From: JBKPRX01 sp046734795
Lineage (GTDB): Bacteria > Actinomycetota > Thermoleophilia > Gaiellales > Gaiellaceae
Direction: 5' to 3'
Assembly: GCA_046734795.1 (NCBI GenBank)
Contig: JBKPRX010000172.1
Span: 1-6,737 of the forward strand
DNA length: 6,737 bases
Shown: positions 1 to 5,260 of the stretch, piece by piece
Layout of the letters: the number at the start of each line of letters is the position of its first letter
Numbering within the stretch: position 1 is the stretch's first letter
Program-made: the position numbers and the translations under genes
Notes under the pieces: model-generated
What the model saw: only the letters and a program-made list of their open reading frames with translations
What the model was told of the DNA's origin: nothing
The model's database searches: none

Positions 1-212
1 GCACGCAAGACGGGACCCGCGCGTGAGACAACGCGACGCTTCTGGTTTTCGGTCAGCGCAGCGGATGTCTCGACCTCGAATGTCGCTTCGACCCGCGTCT
101 CGGTCTTCTGCGCGTGCTGCCCGCCGGGACCGCTCGACCGCGACGTGCGCAGTCGAATCTCGCTGCGCGGGAGCGCGACACTTCTCGTCACCCGAATACA
201 CTCGGCGTCCAT
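1..212 (-). CDS. arfB: ArfB-like GGQ-domain peptidyl-tRNA hydrolase (ribosome rescue), 5' part only
   Basis: Reading the minus strand from ATG at 212-210 gives 70 open codons that run off the window at base 1, so the C-terminal part is missing. Residues 25-36 read RSSGPGGQHAQK, the class I release-factor signature with the catalytic GGQ at 30-32. It is followed by a TRVEA strand (39-43) and RAGPVLR (64-70), which resemble the short ArfB/YaeJ family rather than RF1/RF2, because GGQ lies only about 30 residues from the start. Family members enter stalled ribosomes and hydrolyse the peptidyl-tRNA ester; the basic C-terminal tail that would settle this is outside the window. The usual HVNK after GGQ is HAQK here. 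I chose ATG 212 because residues 6-15 (IRVTRSVALP) match the usual family N-terminus and a GAGGAG lies 10 nt upstream; GTG at 191 is an alternative. The gene diverges from the HAD gene and their start codons overlap. Family confidence is high; exact start is moderate. Confidence 0.88.
   Translation of the reverse strand, partial: MDAECIRVTRSVALPRSEIRLRTSRSSGPGGQHAQKTETRVEATFEVETSAALTENQKRRVVSRAGPVLR
175..202 (+). promoter_or_regulatory. Candidate promoter for the HAD-acpS-nnr operon
   Basis: TACACT at 197-202 fits the actinobacterial -10 pattern TANNNT. GCGACA at 175-180, 16 nt upstream, matches four of six bases of the -35 TTGACA. Transcription would begin around 208-211, at or just before the HAD ATG at 211, giving a leaderless or nearly leaderless mRNA, a common arrangement in Actinobacteria. 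In keeping with this, no Shine-Dalgarno is visible before 211. The promoter lies wholly within the coding region of the divergent arfB-like gene. It is predicted by eye only. Confidence 0.45.
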
Positions 213-987
213 GGCCGCGATTCTCCTCGACGTGGACGGCGTGCTGCAGGTCTCCGGCGAGCTCATCCCCGGCGCCGCGAGCGCGGTCGAGGAGCTTCGG
301 CGCGACGGGCACAGGCTGCGCTTCGTCACGAACAACACGCGCCAGACGCGCGCGAGTCTCGCGGAAGAGCTGCGAGCGCTTGGGATCGAGGTCGACGAGT
401 CCGAGCTCCAGACGACCGCCTCTGCCGCTGCTCACGCTCTCGCCGGCAAGCGCGTGCTCGCGCTCGTGATGCACGCGATCGTCGCCGATCTCGACGGGAT
501 CGAGCTCGTCGGCGAGGACGCAGAAGCCGTTTTGGTCGGCGGCGCGGACGAGACACCCGAGACGAATCTCGTCTTCAGCTTCATGAATCTCGCGCGCGCG
601 TTCGCCGAGCTCGAAGGCGGCGCGGAGCTGTACTGCCTGCACAAGAATCGCTGGTGGCAGACGAAGCATGGGCCGCTCCTCGACGCGGGCGCGTTCGTCG
701 CAGGGCTCGAGTACGCGGCGCAGACAGAGGCGACGGTGCTCGGCAAGCCGAGCGCGGCGTACTTCGCGGCGGCATGCGAGGCGCTCGATGCAGATGCCGA
801 GCTGACGTGGATGGTCGGCGACGATCTCGAGTCCGACATCGCGGGCGCGCAGCGATCCGGCCTTCGTACCGTCCTCGTCAGAACAGGGAAGTTCCGGCCC
901 GACACAGTCGAGCGCTCGACGGTCCACCCGGACGGCATCGTTTCCTCGCTCGCCCACTTGCCCAGCTGGCTGGCGGAGCACGTGTGA
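211..987 (+). CDS. HAD-superfamily IIA phosphatase, LHPP/HDHD2-like
   Basis: This 258-residue protein has all HAD phosphatase motifs: motif I DVDGVL at 7-12 (nucleophile Asp7, acid/base Asp9), motif II Thr40 in FVTNNT, motif III Lys179 in LGKPS, and motif IV GDDLESD at 203-209. The cap between motifs II and III is the large C2 (subclass IIA) type. LHKNRWWQT (143-151), GAFVAGLEYA (160-169) and VRTGKFRP (223-230) closely resemble the animal LHPP/HDHD2 group (TIGR01458-like), whose members hydrolyse phosphohistidine, phospholysine or pyrophosphate in vitro; the bacterial substrate is not established. It should be a soluble cytoplasmic enzyme. ATG 211 places motif I at the usual distance from the N-terminus; the in-frame ATG at 145 would add 22 atypical residues overlapping the divergent gene. 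It is first in the operon, and its TGA overlaps the acpS GTG by 4 nt. Family certain, substrate unknown. Confidence 0.9.
   Translation: MAAILLDVDGVLQVSGELIPGAASAVEELRRDGHRLRFVTNNTRQTRASLAEELRALGIEVDESELQTTASAAAHALAGKRVLALVMHAIVADLDGIELVGEDAEAVLVGGADETPETNLVFSFMNLARAFAELEGGAELYCLHKNRWWQTKHGPLLDAGAFVAGLEYAAQTEATVLGKPSAAYFAAACEALDADAELTWMVGDDLESDIAGAQRSGLRTVLVRTGKFRPDTVERSTVHPDGIVSSLAHLPSWLAEHV
223..228 (-). promoter_or_regulatory. Possible Shine-Dalgarno for the arfB-like gene
   Basis: The minus strand reads GAGGAG here, 10 nt before the ATG at 212. The spacing is slightly long but workable, and it favours ATG 212 over GTG 191. The same bases encode the hydrophobic strand before the catalytic DVD of the HAD protein (Ile-Leu-Leu codons), so the match could be chance. 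Confidence 0.4.
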
Positions 988-1361
988 CGGTTGGAAGCGT
1001 CGGGCTCGACGTGATCGAGATCGAGCGGATCAGGCGCGCGCTCGACCGCTACCCGGCGTTTCGCGAGCGGTGCTTCACAGACGCTGAGCGCGCATATTGC
1101 GAGTCGCGGAAGAACCCGGCGCAGAGCTTCGCCGGCCGCTTCGCCGGCAAAGAAGCCGTCGGCAAAGCGATCGGCCTCGGCGTCGCACGGTTGTTCGCGT
1201 GGCGCGAGATCGAAATCGTCGGCAGACCGAAGCCGTCGGTCACGCTGCACGGACGCGCGGCCGAACGCGCGCGCAGCGTCGGCGCGCGGCAGATTGACCT
1301 GTCGATGACGCACTCGCGCGAGCTCGCAGCGGCTGTCGCGGTCGTCGTCGGCGTCGAATGA
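984..1361 (+). CDS. acpS: Holo-[acyl-carrier-protein] synthase
   Basis: AcpS transfers 4'-phosphopantetheine from coenzyme A to the serine of apo-acyl carrier protein, activating it for fatty-acid synthesis in the cytoplasm. At 125 residues it has the usual length of this trimeric family. Visible signatures are GLDVIEIERI at 7-16 with the Mg-binding Asp9, FTDAERAYC at 31-39, the RFAGKEAVGKAIG block at 52-64 with metal ligand Glu57 and CoA-binding Lys61, and the C-terminal LSMTHS at 106-111. The reading frame is open far upstream, but homology begins at GTG 984, which forms a GTGA overlap with the HAD stop and has a weak GCGGAG 5 nt before it. The ATGA junction at the other end couples it to nnr. 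Nothing appears broken. In many Actinobacteria acpS is next to nnr, which supports the call. Confidence 0.95.
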   Translation: MTVGSVGLDVIEIERIRRALDRYPAFRERCFTDAERAYCESRKNPAQSFAGRFAGKEAVGKAIGLGVARLFAWREIEIVGRPKPSVTLHGRAAERARSVGARQIDLSMTHSRELAAAVAVVVGVE

Positions 1362-2737
1362 AGACGGAGCCGCTGTACACCGCCGACGAGATGCGTCGCG
1401 CCGAAGCGGATCACGACGTCGACGTATTGATGCGGCGCGCGGGCGAGGCGGTTGCACGCGCCGTGCGAACGCGGTTTGGCGACGCACGCCGGTTCACGGT
1501 CGTCTGTGGCGGCGGAGCGAACGGCGGCGACGGCCGTATCGCGGCTGAGGCGCTGCGAAGCGAGGGCTGCGACGCAGCGGTCGTCGATGCGAAGGCCGGC
1601 GAAGATGCGCTCGGCGAGCCTGACGTCGTCGTCGACGCGCTCTTCGGTACCGGCTTCCGGGGTGAGCCGCGCGCGCCGGCGGCCGCGCTGATCGAGCGGA
1701 TGAACGGCCTCGGGGTCCCGGTGCTCGCGGTGGACGTTCCGTCGGGGGTCGACGCCTCGACGGGCGAAGTCTCCGGTCCCGCTGTCGTCGCGACCGGCAC
1801 TGTCACGTTTCACGGACGAAAGGTCGGGCTGGTCGTCGCACCGGGGCGCTTCCACGCCGGCGAAGTCGACGTCGTCGACATCGGCCTCGACCCGCAAGAG
1901 ACGTCGATCGGCCTCGTCGGACCGGAGGTGCTCCGCGAGGTGCCGGCCCGCGGCGAACGAGACAACAAGTACACGGCGGGCCACGTCCTCGTGGTCGGCG
2001 CTTCGCGGGGACTCACGGGCGCGGCCTCACTTACCGCGGCGGCGGCGCTCCGGGCGGATGCCGGGTACGTCACGGTCGCTGCTCCGTCGTCGGCGCTCCA
2101 GGTGCTCGAGCAGCGCCTGGTCGAGGCGGTCAAGCGGCCCCTGCCGGAAGAGGACGGCGTCGTTCGCGCGGACGCCGCGTCAGAGGTCGGCGACCTCGCG
2201 GCGAAGGCGGACGCCGTCGCGCTCGGCCCGGGGCTCGGCCGCGGCACCGGCCCGCGCGAGCTCGTGCGGCGCCTGCTTGCCGAGCTCGAGCTGCCGGTCG
2301 TCGTCGATGCAGACGCGCTGTACGAGCTCGAAGCCGCTTCGTGGCCGGCGGCGCGCGTGCTCACGCCGCACGAGGGCGAGCTCGCGCGGTTACTCGGGCG
2401 CGAGTCGAGCTGGATCGCAGCGCATCGACTCGAAGCGCTGCAAGAAGCCGTCGAACGATTCCGGTGCGTCGTCCTCCTGAAAGGGCCCGACACGCTGGTG
2501 GCCGGGCCCGAGAGCGGCGTGCTCGTCGTCTCGCACGGGCGGCCCTCGCTCGCGACCGCGGGCACGGGTGATGTGCTCACGGGAATCGTCGCTGCATTCC
2601 TCGCGAAGGGAATGCGGCCCGAGCTCGCAGCCGTCGCGGCAGCCGCAGCGCAGCAGCAGGCGAGCGTTGTCGCGCCCGAGCAGCGTGGGCTCGTCGCGAG
2701 CGACTTGATCGCGATGCTTCCGCAGGTGCTCGCGTGA
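1358..2737 (+). CDS. nnr: Bifunctional NAD(P)H-hydrate epimerase / ADP-dependent NAD(P)H-hydrate dehydratase
   Basis: Nnr repairs damaged cofactors: the N-terminal YjeF_N domain (about 1-195) interconverts S- and R-NAD(P)HX, and the C-terminal ribokinase-like domain (about 200-455) dehydrates S-NAD(P)HX using ADP. In the epimerase half I see the substrate loop GGGANGGDG at 51-59, the catalytic Asp93 in DALFGTGF, and VDVPSGVDAS at 125-134. In the dehydratase half I see the KYTAGH start, an ALGPGLG turn, VVDADAL, LTPHEGE, LLKGPDT and the anion-hole AGTGD with Asp405. The 459 residues are near the low end for a fused protein. The first helix before LM.RAG looks about six residues shorter than usual, and the loop has Ala54 where Asn is typical. 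Both ends overlap neighbours by 4 nt (ATGA with acpS, GTGA with the methyltransferase), so translation is probably coupled. Confidence 0.94.
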   Translation: MKTEPLYTADEMRRAEADHDVDVLMRRAGEAVARAVRTRFGDARRFTVVCGGGANGGDGRIAAEALRSEGCDAAVVDAKAGEDALGEPDVVVDALFGTGFRGEPRAPAAALIERMNGLGVPVLAVDVPSGVDASTGEVSGPAVVATGTVTFHGRKVGLVVAPGRFHAGEVDVVDIGLDPQETSIGLVGPEVLREVPARGERDNKYTAGHVLVVGASRGLTGAASLTAAAALRADAGYVTVAAPSSALQVLEQRLVEAVKRPLPEEDGVVRADAASEVGDLAAKADAVALGPGLGRGTGPRELVRRLLAELELPVVVDADALYELEAASWPAARVLTPHEGELARLLGRESSWIAAHRLEALQEAVERFRCVVLLKGPDTLVAGPESGVLVVSHGRPSLATAGTGDVLTGIVAAFLAKGMRPELAAVAAAAAQQQASVVAPEQRGLVASDLIAMLPQVLA

Positions 2738-3678
2738 GCGACGTGCCGCTCGGCGCACGCGTTCGTCTCTTCGCCAAAGGACTCACGCCGCCCTACTTGT
2801 GGGATGGGCTCAAGTGGACGAAGGATCGCGCGCTCGGTCGCGGCGAAAACGATGCTGTCGTCGAGCGCGAAACCGTCCCCGACGAACCGGCAGCGGCGCC
2901 CGCCGAGCCGCCGCAGCCCGAGTGGGAGTACGTGCCTGACGGTTGGCACCGCAAGGTCGGAGGCTGGTCCGGCGACGCGGTCGCCGACGCATATGCAGCG
3001 AAGTGGCAGTCGTATCTCGACGCGCTCGAAGGGCCCGGACCGCTCGGGCTGAACCACGAGGTTCGCTCGGGCGAGCCGGTCGACCGTTCGAACCGCGAGT
3101 CGCACAACACGATCGTGAGCTTCGCCTACGCGCTCGCGCTCGCCGCACGAAATCGCGACCGACTCGCGATCCTCGACTGGGGCGGAGGGCTCGCGCACTA
3201 CGAGCCGCTGAGTCGCGTGCTCGTGCCGGGGCTCGAGCTCGAGTACCACTGCAAGGAGGTCGAGCCGATCGCTGCACGCGGTCGCGAGGTTCTGCCGCAC
3301 GTTCGCTTCCACACCGACGAGTCGTGCCTCGAGCGCCGCTACGACCTCGTGCTCGCGAGCAGCTCGCTGCACTACGTCGAGGACTGGCCGTCGTTACTCG
3401 CGAAGCTCGCCGGCGCGACAGGCGACTATCTGTTCGTCACGCGGCTGCCGGTCGCGCTCACCACCGACTCGTTCGTCGTCCTCCAGCGCGCGCATGCCTA
3501 CGGCTACGACACGGAGTACCTCGGCTGGGTCGTGAACCGCAACGACCTCGTGCGGCGCGCGGCCGACTCGAACCTCGAGCTCGCGCGCGAGTTCCTGCTG
3601 TCGGCCTGGTTCTCTGCGGCTGGTGCTCCGGAGGATCCGGTCGAGCACCGAGGCTTCCTCTTTCGGCGGCGCAGCTAG
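2734..3678 (+). CDS. TIGR04325 (LIC12133) family putative methyltransferase
   Basis: This 314-residue protein fits the family called 'putative methyltransferase, LIC12133 family'. Seen directly: an N-terminal LTPPYLWDGLK segment, an Ala/Pro/Glu-rich linker (about 45-67), an aromatic WEYVPDGW motif, then a Rossmann-like core with the SAM-loop equivalent ILDWGGG at 146-152 (family form D-x-G-G), YDLVLASSSLHYVEDW at 203-218, and FVTRLP at 234-239. There is no signal peptide or membrane segment. Family members usually occur in lipopolysaccharide or other surface-polysaccharide clusters; the acceptor is unknown. GTG 2734 overlaps the nnr TGA in GTGA; GTG 2743 is an alternative start three codons later. 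The TAG stop directly abuts an ATG in the next frame (TAGATG). It could instead act on a small molecule or lipid; the context gives no sugar genes. Family confidence is good, role unknown. Confidence 0.82.
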   Translation: MSDVPLGARVRLFAKGLTPPYLWDGLKWTKDRALGRGENDAVVERETVPDEPAAAPAEPPQPEWEYVPDGWHRKVGGWSGDAVADAYAAKWQSYLDALEGPGPLGLNHEVRSGEPVDRSNRESHNTIVSFAYALALAARNRDRLAILDWGGGLAHYEPLSRVLVPGLELEYHCKEVEPIAARGREVLPHVRFHTDESCLERRYDLVLASSSLHYVEDWPSLLAKLAGATGDYLFVTRLPVALTTDSFVVLQRAHAYGYDTEYLGWVVNRNDLVRRAADSNLELAREFLLSAWFSAAGAPEDPVEHRGFLFRRRS

Positions 3679-3732
3679 ATGCGTAGCTCGACAAGGGCGG
3701 CCCGCGTCTGGCAAGGTCGGACAGCCACGACG

Positions 3733-3739
3733 AAAGGAG
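3733..3739 (+). promoter_or_regulatory. Shine-Dalgarno that sets the crotonase start
   Basis: AAAGGAG ends 5 nt before GTG 3745. It is the strongest Shine-Dalgarno in the window and decides for GTG 3745 over the in-frame ATG at 3679. The surrounding 66-nt spacer (3679-3744) holds no clear terminator hairpin. A weak TCGACA at 3688-3693 followed by CAAGGT at 3712-3717 is too poor to call a promoter. Confidence 0.75.
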
Positions 3740-3744
3740 CTTCC

Positions 3745-4557
3745 GTGTCCGCCGAATCCGCAACCGCGACCGAAGCCGCTGCCCTCCTCGAGCTCGACGG
3801 GCCTGTCGGCGTCATCACCCTCAACCGGCCCGACCGCGGCAACGCGTGGACGCGGCAGATGCAGGCGGACTACTTCGGGGCGCTCGAGCGTTGCGCCGCC
3901 GATCCCGAGGTACGCGCGATCGTCGTGACCGGTGCGGGACGCTCGTTCTGCGTCGGCGCGGATATGGATCTGCTCTCGTCGGTCGCAGAGACGGGCGCGA
4001 GCGCGACGGCGAACGAGGCAGATACGCGCGATCACACGTATGCGACGTCGATCCCGAAGCCGGTGATCGGCGCGATCAACGGCGCGTGCGCGGGCCTCGG
4101 CCTCGTTCATGCGGTGATGTGCGACGTTCGCTTCGCAGCGGCCGGCGCGAAGTTCACGACTGCGTTCGTGCGGCGCGGCCTCGTCGCCGAGCACGGCATC
4201 TCGTGGCTGCTACCGCGGCTCGTCGGTCCGGCAACAGCGCTCGATCTCTTGCTCTCCGGTCGCATCGTCCTTGCAGAGGAAGCCGCGGAGATCGGGCTCG
4301 TGAACCGTGTGCTGCCGCCCGAGGATCTGCTTCCGCAAGCGGTTGCGTACGCGCACGAGCTCGCGACGTGGTCGTCACCGAAGGCGATGGCGACGATCAA
4401 GCGCCAGGTCTACGCCCACCTCGACGCGTCGCTGCCGGACGCGCTCACCGACACGAAGCGCGCGATGGCGGAGTCGTTCACGTGGCCGGACCTCGGCGAA
4501 GGCGTTGCGAGCTTCCTCGAGAAGCGCGAGCCGCGCTTCGAGCCGTTGGAGTCGTAG
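3745..4557 (+). CDS. Enoyl-CoA hydratase/isomerase (crotonase) family protein
   Basis: A 270-residue crotonase-fold protein. GVITLNRPDRGNAW at 22-35, the first oxyanion-hole segment SFCVGADMD at 67-75, the second GACAGLGL at 113-120 and FLEKREPRF near the C-terminus are clear, so it binds an acyl-CoA thioester. By hand alignment to rat mitochondrial enoyl-CoA hydratase, the catalytic Glu144 and Glu164 positions are Val121 and Phe141. A Glu149, in GLVAEHGISWLLPRLVG (145-161), sits eight residues after the second position, where dienoyl-CoA isomerases carry a catalytic Asp. I recall this AEHGISWLLPRLVG block as a recurrent subfamily signature, so it is not a damaged gene. The substrate and even the reaction (hydration, isomerisation or other) cannot be read from sequence. 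The start is GTG 3745, set by AAAGGAG. The TAG stop overlaps the VOC start by 1 nt. Fold certain, activity open. Confidence 0.88.
   Translation: MSAESATATEAAALLELDGPVGVITLNRPDRGNAWTRQMQADYFGALERCAADPEVRAIVVTGAGRSFCVGADMDLLSSVAETGASATANEADTRDHTYATSIPKPVIGAINGACAGLGLVHAVMCDVRFAAAGAKFTTAFVRRGLVAEHGISWLLPRLVGPATALDLLLSGRIVLAEEAAEIGLVNRVLPPEDLLPQAVAYAHELATWSSPKAMATIKRQVYAHLDASLPDALTDTKRAMAESFTWPDLGEGVASFLEKREPRFEPLES
4548..4551 (+). promoter_or_regulatory. Shine-Dalgarno for the VOC gene
   Basis: GGAG, preceded by TT, lies inside the last crotonase codons and ends 5 nt before GTG 4557. It supports that GTG as the VOC start, although the reading frame stays open far upstream. Confidence 0.5.
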
Positions 4558-5252
4558 TGCGAATCCGTCAGCTCGTTCTCGCAGTCGAGGAGCTCGAGCC
4601 TGCGCGCGAGGAGCTCGAAGACGCCCTCGGGCTCGAGGAGTGCTTCCGCGACCAAGGTGTCGCGAAGTACGACCTCGTGAACGTGCTCCTACCCGTGGGC
4701 GAGGACTTTCTCGAGCTCGTGTGCCCCACTGCGCCGACTGCTCCTGCAGCGCGCTACCTCGCACGAGTCGGGAGTGAGGGCGGCTACATGGTGATCGTCC
4801 AAGTCGACGACTTCGACGGGACCGCAGCGCGTGCGGAGACCGCCGGCGTCCGCATCGTCGAGCGCGCCGAGCGCGAGAACCAGCGCGGCTGGCACATCCA
4901 TCCGGCTGACCTGCCCGGCGCGATCGTCTCGTTCGACTGGGCCGATCCGCCCGAGTCGTGGCACTGGGCCGGCGAGTCCTGGCGCGACCACGTTCGCACC
5001 GACCGCGTTGAGGGCTTCGCGGCCGCCGTGATCTCCTCACGCGAACCCGATGCGCTCGCAGAGCGGTGGCACAAGGTGCTCGGCGGTCACCTCGAGGAAC
5101 GCGACGTGCTCCGGCTCGGCGACAACGTCGTCCGCTTCGAGCACTGGGACGAGCCGCACGCGCGACTGACCGGGATCGACCTCACCGCGACGAACGCAGC
5201 CGAACGCGGCAGAACGCACCGCGTGCGCGGCGTCGACTTCCACCTCGTCTAG
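4557..5252 (+). CDS. Two-domain VOC (glyoxalase/bleomycin-resistance fold) protein
   Basis: A 231-residue protein with the beta-alpha-beta-beta-beta pattern of the vicinal oxygen chelate superfamily. The N-terminal domain (1 to about 130) opens with RIRQLVLAVEEL, has FLELVCP at 51-57 with a possible metal-ligand Glu53, GGYMVIVQVDD at 75-85, and GWHIHPADLPG at 111-121 with His113 and His115; it resembles Glyoxalase_3-like domains. A second, shorter module (about 150-231) begins GFAAAVISSREPDALAERW and ends GVDFHLV, looking like a degenerate VOC half. Members include methylmalonyl-CoA epimerase, glyoxalase I and dioxygenases, as well as binding proteins, and I cannot assign a reaction. The length and lack of typical epimerase motifs argue against methylmalonyl-CoA epimerase. 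Start GTG 4557 shares one base with the crotonase TAG, suggesting the two proteins are made together; alr begins 8 nt downstream. Confidence 0.78.
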   Translation: MRIRQLVLAVEELEPAREELEDALGLEECFRDQGVAKYDLVNVLLPVGEDFLELVCPTAPTAPAARYLARVGSEGGYMVIVQVDDFDGTAARAETAGVRIVERAERENQRGWHIHPADLPGAIVSFDWADPPESWHWAGESWRDHVRTDRVEGFAAAVISSREPDALAERWHKVLGGHLEERDVLRLGDNVVRFEHWDEPHARLTGIDLTATNAAERGRTHRVRGVDFHLV

Positions 5253-5260
5253 GCGCATCG

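Noticed and set aside
23..469. Plus-strand open frame of 148 codons at the left edge
   Set aside because: Ser/Arg-rich translation; the region is explained by the minus-strand GGQ gene and the HAD gene.
114..983. Upstream extension of the acpS reading frame (about 290 codons)
   Set aside because: Arg-rich out-of-frame reading of the HAD gene; AcpS homology begins exactly at GTG 984.
432..1487. Minus-strand open frame of 351 codons antisense to the HAD and acpS genes
   Set aside because: Low-complexity Arg/Ser translation without motifs; it is a shadow of the conserved plus-strand genes.
1810..3372. Long minus-strand open frame (520 codons) antisense to nnr and the methyltransferase
   Set aside because: Its translation is Arg/Ser/Ala-rich with no recognisable motif, and the plus strand carries two clear protein families across the same bases. 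Long antisense frames are expected in DNA this GC-rich.
3688..3717. Internal promoter before the crotonase gene (TCGACA, then CAAGGT)
   Set aside because: The -10 box lacks the TANNNT pattern; too weak to call, although the 66-nt spacer would allow one.
3846..4556. Upstream extension of the VOC reading frame over the crotonase gene
   Set aside because: Arg-rich shadow translation; VOC homology starts at GTG 4557, with GGAG just before it.
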